Below are positions 1-5,021 of a DNA stretch of 5,021 nucleotides, piece after piece. Each line of letters begins with the position of its first letter. Position 1 is the first letter of the stretch. Source of the DNA: Nostoc sp. CHAB 5715 (GTDB lineage: Bacteria > Cyanobacteriota > Cyanobacteriia > Cyanobacteriales > Nostocaceae); contig NZ_JAIVFR010000568.1 of the NCBI RefSeq assembly GCF_020829685.1, positions 1 through 5,021 on the forward strand, in the 5' to 3' direction. Below the pieces are notes generated by a model. It did no database searches, was not told where the DNA came from, and saw only the letters and a program-made list of their open reading frames with translations. The position numbers were made by a program, and so were the translations under genes.

Positions 1-64
1 CAATTGAAACAACTTTATTTAATTTTGAGAGATTAATCACAGATTAATGAGATAAAAATCATCT
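1..64. other. Spacer downstream of rnc
   Basis: This A/T-rich stretch follows the rnc stop codon on the minus strand. The only structure I see is the self-complementary hexamer ATTAAT occurring twice (32-37 and 43-48) around a 5-nt loop. It would fold into a weak all-A/T hairpin without a following T run, so I do not call it a terminator. No coding frame can be supported. Confidence 0.4.
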
Positions 65-751
65 CTACAACAATCCTTGTTTTTTCAACTTAGCTAGCGC
101 ATCCTCAGCAGCAGCTTTTTCAGCATCTTTCTTATTGCGTCCCTTACCTTCTCCGTAAAATTTTTCATCTACCAATACTTTTGCTATGAATTCTGGCGCG
201 TGAGAAGGGCCTCCTATTTGTTCTGTGAAATATTTGGGCGGATTTGGAGTAACGTTGCGTTGCACCCATTCTTGAAAGCGATTTTTTGAGTCTACATTAG
301 AACGAGACACAACTATATGCTTAGGATCTACAGAATCAAATAGTGGTACTATAATTGCGCGAACTGCTTCAATATTAGAATCATTATCTAAATAGTAAGC
401 ACCAAGTACAGCTTCAAAGGTGCTACTAAGCAAATTAGGATTTTGGTAGCCTCCGTCTCGAATAGCGCCTTTTCCTAACCGCATCCTAAAGTCTAAACCT
501 ACTTCCTCGGCGAACTTTGCCAATTGTTTCTCATCTACCAGCGCCGAACGCCGCCGTGTTAATTCATCTTCTCCCATTTCTGGATGACACTTGTATAGAT
601 ACTCGCCACTTAAGAAATTCAGCACAGCATCACCGAGGAATTCTAGGCGTTCATTATGTTCGCCTTCTTTGGGGTTTTCATGGACATAAGAACGGTGAGT
701 AAGCGCACAGCGTAAAAGTTTTTCATCATGGAATATTAGAATTTTGTGCAT
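65..751 (-). CDS. rnc: Ribonuclease III
   Basis: The 228-residue product is an RNase III, the cytoplasmic Mg-dependent endonuclease that cuts double-stranded RNA in rRNA precursors, structured mRNAs and sense-antisense duplexes. The catalytic domain covers about residues 1-140 and carries the signature NERLEFLGDAVL at 33-44, with E37 and D41 in the metal-binding positions and E113 in the second acidic cluster (STFEAVLGAYYLD). A double-stranded-RNA-binding domain spans about 154-224 and ends in the typical KKDAEKAAAEDAL helix (207-219). Length is normal for bacterial RNase III. One oddity is that the position three residues before E113, usually Asp (D114 in E. coli), is Ser110. The ATG at 749-751 suits the family N-terminus, although no clear Shine-Dalgarno precedes it. 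The gene follows the NYN gene on the same strand but is separated by terminators, so it probably has its own promoter. Cyanobacteria often carry several RNase III paralogues, so this may not be the only one. Confidence 0.96.
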   Translation of the reverse strand: MHKILIFHDEKLLRCALTHRSYVHENPKEGEHNERLEFLGDAVLNFLSGEYLYKCHPEMGEDELTRRRSALVDEKQLAKFAEEVGLDFRMRLGKGAIRDGGYQNPNLLSSTFEAVLGAYYLDNDSNIEAVRAIIVPLFDSVDPKHIVVSRSNVDSKNRFQEWVQRNVTPNPPKYFTEQIGGPSHAPEFIAKVLVDEKFYGEGKGRNKKDAEKAAAEDALAKLKKQGLL

Positions 752-792
752 TTTATCTTGTGTCTTGTTGCAGAAATTGACTGTTGGGAAAC

Positions 793-798
793 TTTATA
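793..798 (-). promoter_or_regulatory. Possible -10 box for rnc
   Basis: The minus strand reads TATAAA here, about 41 nt before the rnc start codon and just beyond the terminators of the preceding gene, where an rnc promoter would be expected. No convincing -35 element stands at 16-18 nt, so this is a weak, position-based call. Confidence 0.25.
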
Positions 799-820
799 AG
801 TGCTATTGTCTTCAGACATG

Positions 821-843
821 AAAAAACCGCAAACTGCGGTTTT
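821..843 (-). terminator. Rho-independent terminator, distal of a pair
   Basis: AAAACCGCA (823-831) pairs perfectly with TGCGGTTTT (835-843) around a 3-nt loop, giving a 9-bp stem. Read on the minus strand it ends in a run of six T (826-821), the standard intrinsic-terminator layout. It is the second hairpin met by a transcript leaving the NYN gene and it isolates rnc from that gene. Confidence 0.8.
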
Positions 844-846
844 AGT

Positions 847-875
847 AAAACCCAGTTTTTATAAACTGGGTTTTT
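847..875 (-). terminator. Rho-independent terminator, proximal of a pair
   Basis: AAAACCCAGTTT (847-858) pairs perfectly with AAACTGGGTTTT (863-874) around a 4-nt loop, a 12-bp stem beginning 11 nt past the NYN stop codon. The A/T ends of the stem supply a short T run on either strand, so it could work in both directions. Together with the hairpin at 821-843 it forms a tandem terminator. Confidence 0.8.
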
Positions 876-885
876 AAAAGCTATT

Positions 886-1728
886 TTAACCAGCCACTTT
901 GTCTAACTCCATTAAAAATAATTCCTGACCTTGCCTTTGGACTTTACCATCTCTTACAGCAGCATCAACAAACTGGCTAAAGGTTTTAAATTTCTTGCCA
1001 TCAGGCATGTAAATAGAGGAAAATCCTTGATATTTATGGCAACGTTGACGCATCAATTTGTCAACGTATCCAAATACGGTAGGCTTGCCTTGGATTAAGG
1101 AAGTTTTAGTAGATTCAATTAGGTACTTTACAGCGTCATTGTAATTAATCTTAAACTCAGTAACAGTGGTTTTAAACTGAGTATTATTGCCAACTAATTG
1201 AGGCAATTGATCTACAAAGTAAAATTCATCAGCAAGGTTTTTCAGCCTTTGCTTGATATTACCTCGTTGTGCAAAAATTATGACATTTTTATCCTTGTCT
1301 TGCAGAAATTTAACTGGATTTGCAAAGTCGCCATCTCCTGACACAAGGATAAAAATATCTGGGGACTGATTGTTATATACATCGTCAATTAAATCAGATT
1401 TAAGTTGATTGTCTGCACTGTTCTTTAAAGAGCAGGTAACATCTTCACATTGAAAACCAATACGTTGAAGATTCTCTTTTGCAGAAGCCTGGTTTTCAAA
1501 TAGTGAATTATAGTAGACTCTTCTAATAATTAAACTCCCCCTTGCGTTGGCAAAAGTCAGCAAGGAACTTGCTAGCTTTTGACTTAAATATACATTTTGA
1601 AAATCGCAATAGATGCCAACCTTTAGTTGCTGCTGGCTTGTTTGTTTATTAGAAGATTGATTAGCGTGTGCCATTGTAATATATCCAGTATTCTTTGGTG
1701 AACTGGACAGCTTCAACAAATCACACAT
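886..1728 (-). CDS. NYN-domain (LabA/DUF88-like) predicted ribonuclease
   Basis: The product is up to 280 residues long. A NYN (PIN-like) nuclease domain covers about residues 36-172. It shows D42 and N45 in YCDFQNVYLS, D112 in KSDLIDD, and the SGDGDF motif with D132 and D134, which together form the acidic metal-binding set of this fold. The family acts on RNA; cyanobacterial LabA, a relative, affects circadian output. This protein is not an obvious LabA orthologue and its target is unknown. Residues about 190-276 form a separate region (FGYVDKLMRQRC, GFSSIYMP, FKTFSQFVDAAVRDGKV, then RQGQELFLM) that resembles an OST-HTH/LOTUS RNA-binding domain; this is inference from pattern. The first 35 residues are Ser/Gln/Asn-rich and probably disordered. 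The start is uncertain: the ATG at 1726-1728 directly follows an in-frame TAG, and a second ATG at 1672-1674 (residue 19, MAHANQSS) is equally plausible. Neither has a Shine-Dalgarno. Tandem terminators follow the stop. Confidence 0.88.
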   Translation of the reverse strand: MCDLLKLSSSPKNTGYITMAHANQSSNKQTSQQQLKVGIYCDFQNVYLSQKLASSLLTFANARGSLIIRRVYYNSLFENQASAKENLQRIGFQCEDVTCSLKNSADNQLKSDLIDDVYNNQSPDIFILVSGDGDFANPVKFLQDKDKNVIIFAQRGNIKQRLKNLADEFYFVDQLPQLVGNNTQFKTTVTEFKINYNDAVKYLIESTKTSLIQGKPTVFGYVDKLMRQRCHKYQGFSSIYMPDGKKFKTFSQFVDAAVRDGKVQRQGQELFLMELDKVAG

Positions 1729-1742
1729 CTAGCAGTAGCAGG

Positions 1743-1791
1743 GCTTTATACGAGGAATTTGTACTCAAAAAGTACTTCCCTGCCATAAAGC
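1743..1791. repeat. Bulged hairpin upstream of the NYN gene
   Basis: Three nested pairings form one stem: GCTTTAT (1743-1749) with ATAAAGC (1785-1791), GGAA (1754-1757) with TTCC (1776-1779), and GTACT (1761-1765) with AGTAC (1771-1775), closed by a 5-nt loop. That gives 16 Watson-Crick pairs with small internal loops. It sits 15-63 nt before the longer NYN start codon. A leader structure or part of a larger RNA are both possible. The minus-strand TATAAA within it (1745-1750) might instead be a promoter -10, but no -35 fits. Confidence 0.45.
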
Positions 1792-1819
1792 TTTCTACCG
1801 TCGCTTTCGTTTGGTTTAA

Positions 1820-2005
1820 GTCTCAGCCGTAGAATTCCTGGCTTCCTACCAAGTTTCGCGTCATCCTTTCCCCTGAATATTCATCCAAACATCTTGTCTT
1901 CCCGTTGAAAGTCTAGTCAATCAGTTAACTTGACATTAGGCTAAATAATCAGCCGAAGGGATGACACGAAGCTCGGCAGGAAACTAGGAATTCTGCTGCT
2001 GAGAC
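1820..2005. repeat. Long imperfect inverted repeat, 47-nt arms
   Basis: The arm at 1820-1866 is the inverted copy of the arm at 1959-2005, with 39 of 47 positions identical when one is reverse-complemented. They are separated by 92 nt. Seven of the eight differences are transitions, so a transcript of the minus strand would keep four as G-U pairs (43 of 47 paired) and one of the plus strand three (42 of 47). Pairing resumes symmetrically outside the arms: TTTGGT (1810-1815) with ACCAAA (2010-2015) after a 4x4 internal loop, and CGC (1802-1804) with GCG (2021-2023). The interior contains small palindromes such as TGAATATTCA (1874-1883), GTCAA/TTGAC (1916-1920/1930-1934) and GGCT/AGCC (1939-1942/1951-1954). 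It could be a structured RNA, a transposase-less palindromic element (MITE), or two diverged copies of a repeat. I do not recognise the family, and no flanking duplication is evident. Confidence 0.75.
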
Positions 2006-2095
2006 AGCCACCAAAAACCTGCGTTTTAGAGTGCGGTTCTTGTTCTGTCTTAAATACAGAATTGCATAGCTAATGCTGGATGTCAATATAGTTGT

Positions 2096-2117
2096 AAAAA
2101 ATAAGTTTTATTTTTTT
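2096..2117. terminator. A/T-only hairpin with T run, possible weak terminator
   Basis: AAAAAATAA (2096-2104) pairs with TTATTTTTT (2108-2116) around a 3-nt loop. With no G-C pairs the stem is weak. It could end plus-strand transcription across the inverted-repeat region, or minus-strand transcription from the Uma2-family gene more than 120 nt upstream. It may equally be a chance product of A/T-rich sequence. Confidence 0.25.
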
Positions 2118-2155
2118 AATCGAACCACAGAGACGCAGAGAACACGGAGAGATAA
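2113..2155. repeat. Dispersed cyanobacterial intergenic repeat (accacagagacgcagag type)
   Basis: A T run followed by AATCGAACCACAGAGACG and then CAGAGAACACGGAGAGA (2118-2152) matches a short repeat that I know to be scattered through intergenic regions of Nostoc-like genomes. It is non-coding and of unknown function. The exact ends are uncertain because only one copy is present in the window. Confidence 0.6.
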
Positions 2156-2238
2156 AATAGAGATTTTCACGCATAATTAATTGAGATTTAGGACTGCTAT
2201 ATATATGACTCAATCCTATCTCATTGCTATAGTAAGAT

Positions 2239-2826
2239 TTAAAAATTTAGTTTGGGCGGAAACACCCTAGCTAAATCAAGAGATAAATCAGAGAAGCAGG
2301 GAAAAGTTATTATCTCATTTGACAAGAAAATTCGCTTATTTGAATAACCATATCTGCCTTGATTATCTTGATATGGTTCACTGTAAGCTTCCAAATAATT
2401 ATCGAATAAATTGAATATCCAATAATCAGTAATACCTGCTTTAGCATAGAGAGGTATTTTCACATCTTGGTCATAAGCTAAAGAAGAATCTGAAATCTCC
2501 ATCACCAATAACACATCAGTCGGTTTAGGGTGAGACGATAGATAATTATCATCTCGGTTTTGAAGAATAGCAAAATCCGGTTCAGGTTCACTATTCGGTG
2601 GCAAAGCAATCGGGGCTTGAGATTGCAAAGTTGCCCTATCACCTACAATTTTTGGAAGTTCCCGCAACAAGTTTCGCAAACAAGTTTCATGGGCTGTACC
2701 TTTGGATGCCATTTCAATAATTTCCCCATTGATTAATTCAATGTGGTCATCTTCATGGAAAAAGCCCAATTCTCCAAGCCTGTGGTATTCATCCAGTGTG
2801 AAGCGTTTAGCCTGAGCAATACTCAT
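2239..2826 (-). CDS. Uma2-family (DUF820) PD-(D/E)XK nuclease-like protein
   Basis: The 195-residue product belongs to the Uma2/DUF820 family, a restriction-endonuclease-fold group present in tens of copies per genome in many cyanobacteria and of unresolved biological role. Visible family marks are FTLDEYHRL near the N-terminus, ELINGEIIEM (30-39) with E30, EPEPDFAIL (80-88) with the active-site D84, VMEISDSS (108-115) with E110, and K123 in DVKIPLYAKAGI (121-131), followed by DYWIF (134-138). The PD...E...K set therefore looks intact and the length is normal, so it is a complete rather than decayed copy. The start ATG at 2824-2826 is backed by AAAGG seven nucleotides upstream. It stands alone, divergent from chlD, with no methylase or antitoxin partner beside it. 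Whether it cuts DNA in the cell is not known from the sequence. Confidence 0.92.
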   Translation of the reverse strand: MSIAQAKRFTLDEYHRLGELGFFHEDDHIELINGEIIEMASKGTAHETCLRNLLRELPKIVGDRATLQSQAPIALPPNSEPEPDFAILQNRDDNYLSSHPKPTDVLLVMEISDSSLAYDQDVKIPLYAKAGITDYWIFNLFDNYLEAYSEPYQDNQGRYGYSNKRIFLSNEIITFPCFSDLSLDLARVFPPKLNF

Positions 2827-2833
2827 AACCTTA

Positions 2834-2838
2834 CCTTT
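2834..2838 (-). promoter_or_regulatory. Shine-Dalgarno of the Uma2-family gene
   Basis: The minus strand reads AAAGG here, seven nucleotides before the ATG. A second AAGG lies only two nucleotides from the ATG and is too close to serve. The site supports the chosen start. Confidence 0.55.
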
Positions 2839-2858
2839 CTCTTATTGCCATAATACTT

Positions 2859-2864
2859 ATTCTA
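2859..2864 (-). promoter_or_regulatory. Possible -10 box of the Uma2-family gene
   Basis: The minus strand reads TAGAAT, one substitution from TATAAT, about 32 nt before the start codon. No good -35 stands at the right distance, so this is tentative. Confidence 0.3.
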
Positions 2865-2881
2865 AATGTGTCAGAAATTGG

Positions 2882-2887
2882 TATGCT
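2882..2887 (+). promoter_or_regulatory. Possible -10 box of chlD
   Basis: TATGCT lies 30 nt before the chlD ATG in the 91-bp divergent spacer. A matching -35 is not evident. The spacer must hold both divergent promoters unless one gene's control region reaches into the other gene. Confidence 0.25.
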
Positions 2888-2917
2888 AAAGGCCGAGACT
2901 CGCTATGAAAGCAAACA

Positions 2918-5021
2918 ATGCCTGCGCCTACTATCAATCCCACGATCGCTGCCTTTCCCTTGAGTGCCGTAGTCGGTCAAGAAGCAATTAAATTAGCCTT
3001 GCTGTTAGCCGCAGTTGATCCTGGTTTGGGAGGAGTAGCGATCGCAGGCCGTCGCGGTACGGCAAAATCTGTAATGGCTCGTGCTATCCACGCTCTACTA
3101 CCGCCCATTGAAGTTGTCAAAGGCTCAATCAGTAATTGTGACCCCAACTACCCCGAAGAATGGGACGATCAACTATTGGCAAAGTACGCAGACAAAGATA
3201 TTCAAGATGTGCCCGTCGAAATTATCCCCGCACCTTTTTTACAAATTCCTCTAGGTATTACAGAAGACCGACTATTAGGTTCAGTGGATGTTGAAAAGTC
3301 GGTAAAACAAGGTGATACTATTTTTCAGCCTGGATTACTCGCTACAGCAAACCGGGGTGTACTGTACGTAGATGAAATTAATTTATTAGATGACCAAATA
3401 TCAAATCAGCTTCTAACAGTATTATCTGAGGGACGCAACCAGATAGAACGGGAAGGGATTAGTTTTCAGCATCCGTGCAAATCCCTATTTATTGCCACCT
3501 ACAATCCAGAAGAAGGCGGATTACGGGAGCATTTGCTAGATAGAATTGCGATCGCACTCTCTGCTGACGGTGTACTCGGCTTAGATCAAAGAGTAGCAGC
3601 AGTAGAGGTTGCGATCGCCTATTCTAAATCTCCCCAAGACTTTCTTCAGCAGTACAACGAAGATTTAGACTCCCTCAAAACCCAAATCATCTTAGCACGG
3701 GAATGGTTGAAAGAAGTCATCATCACCCATGAACAAATTGCCTATTTAGTGGATGAAGCGATTCGCGGAGGAGTTCAGGGACATCGCGCCGAATTATTTG
3801 CTGTGCGAGTTGCCAAAGCTGCTGCGGCTTTGGAGGGACGAACAACAGTTAATGCCGAAGATTTGCGCCGTGCTGTGGAATTGGTGATTGTACCACGCGC
3901 CACAGTTGTGCAGACACCGCCACCAGAACAATCACCACCACCGCCTCCACCGCCACCACAGAATCAAGAAGAACCTCCAGACGAATCAGAAGAGGAAGAA
4001 GAACAAGAAGAACAGGAAGAAAATCAAGAGCAAGAACCCCCCAGCATCCCGGAAGAATTTATCTTTGATCCAGAAGGGGTAATCCTTGATGACAACGTGC
4101 TATATTTTACTCAAATGGCGAAGCGTCAAGGTAAATCTGGTAGTCGCAGCGTCATATTTTCCGATGACAGGGGACGCTACATTAAGCCAATGTTGCCCAA
4201 GGGGAAAGCGCGACGCATTGCAGTAGATGCTACCTTGAGAGCAGCTGCTCCTTATCAAAAAGCACGAAGAGAAAGACAACCAGAAAGAAAAGTCATTGTC
4301 GAACAGCCTGATATTCGCTCGAAACGCCTGGTACGCAAAGCGGGGGCGTTGGTAGTGTTTGTGGTAGATGCTTCTGGCTCAATGGCCCTGAATCGAATGC
4401 AGTCGGCTAAAGGTGCGGTGATGCAACTGTTGACAGAAGCTTATCAAAACCGCGACCAAATAGCATTAATTCCCTTCCGGGGAGAACAAGCTGAGGTATT
4501 ATTGCCTCCAACACGTTCTATTGCTTTGGCGCGTAACCGCTTAGAAAGGTTGCCCTGTGGTGGGGGTTCGCCCTTAGCGCATGGTTTAACTCAAGCTGTG
4601 CGCGTCGGCTTAAATGCTCAGATGAGTGGAGATATTGGGCAAGTTGTCCTTGTAGCAATCACTGATGGGCGGGGTAATATTCCCTTAGCGCGTTCTTTGG
4701 GTGAACAGCTAGAACCAGGAGAAAAGCCAGATATTAAAGGAGAATTATTAGAAATTGCTGCCAGAATCCGTGCTCTGGGGATGCAACTATTAGTAATTGA
4801 TACGGAAAGTAAATTTGTGTCTACTGGCTTTGCCAAGGAATTATCGCAAACAGCAGGCGGTAAATATTATCATTTGCCAAAAGCGACAGATCAAGCTATT
4901 GGGAGGATCAGGGCTAAGAGTGGTTTGCTGGGTTATGAGGGAGATGAGGGGGATGAGGGAGATGAGGGAGATGAGGGGGATGAGGGAGAAAATTTTACCT
5001 TGTCTGTTTGCAATGGGATGT
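2918..5021 (+). CDS. chlD: Magnesium chelatase subunit D (3' end beyond window)
   Basis: ChlD joins ChlI and ChlH to insert Mg into protoporphyrin IX using ATP, the first committed step of chlorophyll synthesis. The frame is open for 701 codons and has no stop in the window. An AAA+ domain (about 10-325) has a Walker A-like GRRGTAKS (44-51) and Walker B VDE (151-153). A linker follows, with eight prolines in a row (340-347) and then an acidic Glu/Gln stretch (351-373). A von Willebrand A domain (about 475-660) carries the metal-site motif DASGS (484-488), S551 in GGGSPL and D583 in TDGRGN. Because an in-frame TGA (2906-2908) precedes it by only three codons, the ATG at 2918 is the first possible start; no Shine-Dalgarno is visible. 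Homology runs to about [13 protein letters not shown] (649-661). After that the expected C-terminus gives way to five Glu-Gly-Asp units, one Glu-Gly-Glu, and at least ten more residues. Usual cyanobacterial length is roughly 670-680, so this end is abnormal. Confidence 0.96.
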   Translation, partial: MPAPTINPTIAAFPLSAVVGQEAIKLALLLAAVDPGLGGVAIAGRRGTAKSVMARAIHALLPPIEVVKGSISNCDPNYPEEWDDQLLAKYADKDIQDVPVEIIPAPFLQIPLGITEDRLLGSVDVEKSVKQGDTIFQPGLLATANRGVLYVDEINLLDDQISNQLLTVLSEGRNQIEREGISFQHPCKSLFIATYNPEEGGLREHLLDRIAIALSADGVLGLDQRVAAVEVAIAYSKSPQDFLQQYNEDLDSLKTQIILAREWLKEVIITHEQIAYLVDEAIRGGVQGHRAELFAVRVAKAAAALEGRTTVNAEDLRRAVELVIVPRATVVQTPPPEQSPPPPPPPPQNQEEPPDESEEEEEQEEQEENQEQEPPSIPEEFIFDPEGVILDDNVLYFTQMAKRQGKSGSRSVIFSDDRGRYIKPMLPKGKARRIAVDATLRAAAPYQKARRERQPERKVIVEQPDIRSKRLVRKAGALVVFVVDASGSMALNRMQSAKGAVMQLLTEAYQNRDQIALIPFRGEQAEVLLPPTRSIALARNRLERLPCGGGSPLAHGLTQAVRVGLNAQMSGDIGQVVLVAITDGRGNIPLARSLGEQLEPGEKPDIKGELLEIAARIRALGMQLLVIDTESKFVSTGFAKELSQTAGGKYYHLPKATDQAIGRIRAKSGLLGYEGDEGDEGDEGDEGDEGENFTLSVCNGM
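3038..3045. repeat. HIP1 palindrome
   Basis: GCGATCGC, the highly iterated palindrome of cyanobacterial genomes, lies just before the Walker A codons of chlD. It is useful mainly as a marker of cyanobacterial origin. Confidence 0.85.
3548..3555. repeat. HIP1 palindrome
   Basis: Second GCGATCGC in chlD, in the codons for Ile-Ala-Ile-Ala of the AAA+ domain. Confidence 0.85.
3611..3618. repeat. HIP1 palindrome
   Basis: Third GCGATCGC in chlD, 63 nt after the second. None of the minus-strand genes in this window contains one. Confidence 0.85.
4937..4990 (+). repeat. 9-bp tandem repeat within the chlD frame
   Basis: Five head-to-tail copies of GAGGGRGAT (R = A or G, 4937-4981) are followed by a sixth ending in GAA (4982-4990). 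The 9-bp period keeps the chlD frame open and encodes Glu-Gly-Asp units from residue 674. Similar gagggagat-type simple repeats occur between genes in Nostoc-like genomes, so this is probably an expansion at or over the original end of chlD. Copy number may vary between strains. Confidence 0.9.

Larger units (their letters stand above)
1729..2238. other. 510-bp gene-free region with RNA-like structure
   Basis: No open frame here can be supported as a gene. The left part (1743-2023) is dense in self-complementarity and lies directly upstream of the NYN gene, so it may be a long structured leader, a separate small RNA, or a palindromic insertion. The right part (about 2090-2238) is A/T-rich and holds a dispersed cyanobacterial repeat and a weak A/T hairpin. 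Stretch 2156-2238, next to the end of the Uma2-family gene, shows nothing I can name. I compared the region by memory with tmRNA, RNase P RNA and SRP RNA and saw none of their hallmark segments. Confidence 0.5.

Noticed and set aside
517..702. 61-codon plus-strand open frame
   Set aside because: It lies wholly opposite rnc, and its product looks like the low-complexity antisense reading of the RNase III signature region.
1930..1935. Perfect TTGACA inside the inverted-repeat centre, possible -35
   Set aside because: No -10-like hexamer stands 16-18 nt downstream; the sequence at 1953-1958 is G/C-rich. It also takes part in a small local stem.
1820..2005. CRISPR array, or 6S RNA, tmRNA or RNase P RNA
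   Set aside because: The arms are inverted, not direct, and only two, so this is not a CRISPR. None of the hallmark segments I know for tmRNA or RNase P RNA is present. The size suits 6S RNA, but the near-continuous arm pairing lacks the large central bubble expected of it.
2239..2826. Restriction-modification or toxin-antitoxin system built on the Uma2-family nuclease
   Set aside because: No methylase, specificity subunit or small antitoxin gene lies beside it. It appears as a solitary copy, which is usual for this family.
2905..2988. Short frame (27 codons) starting at the ATG 13 nt before the chlD start
   Set aside because: It overlaps the chlD start out of frame, has no ribosome site and encodes nothing recognisable. 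An upstream regulatory ORF cannot be excluded but has no positive support.
3888..4082. 64-codon plus-strand open frame rich in His, Lys and Asn
   Set aside because: It is another reading frame of the Pro/Glu-rich linker of chlD, whose frame is strongly supported by homology.
4618..4836. 72-codon minus-strand open frame
   Set aside because: It is antisense to the conserved VWA domain of chlD and has no recognisable features.

Overview
The window looks cyanobacterial, most likely from a filamentous, Nostoc-like lineage. It carries the start of chlD (Mg-chelatase subunit D, chlorophyll synthesis), three copies of the HIP1 palindrome GCGATCGC inside that gene, an Uma2-family (DUF820) nuclease gene of the kind that is expanded in cyanobacteria, and an intergenic repeat of the 'accacagagacgcagag' type common in these genomes. 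The order-level placement is inference; the phylum is well supported.

Layout, left to right. Positions 1-64 are a short downstream spacer. rnc (RNase III) lies on the minus strand at 65-751. Two back-to-back hairpin terminators at 821-874 separate it from a second minus-strand gene at 886-1728, which encodes a NYN-domain (LabA/DUF88-like) predicted RNase with a C-terminal region resembling an OST-HTH/LOTUS fold. A 510-bp gene-free stretch follows (1729-2238). It is not featureless: it holds a local hairpin (1743-1791), a long imperfect inverted repeat with 47-nt arms (1820-1866 and 1959-2005), an A/T-only hairpin (2096-2116) and the dispersed cyanobacterial repeat (about 2113-2155). A minus-strand Uma2-family gene fills 2239-2826. 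A 91-bp divergent spacer separates it from plus-strand chlD, which starts at 2918 and is still open at the window end.

Functionally the window is a junction of unrelated units: two minus-strand RNA-metabolism genes with a terminator between them, one selfish or defence-like nuclease gene of unknown role, and a housekeeping chlorophyll gene. The two items most worth following up are the structured inverted-repeat element upstream of the NYN gene, for which I recognise no known RNA or transposon family, and the 3' end of chlD, where the expected C-terminus is replaced by an in-frame 9-bp tandem repeat (Glu-Gly-Asp units) and the frame runs past the usual family length without a stop. A third, smaller point is a serine where RNase III normally has a metal-binding aspartate.
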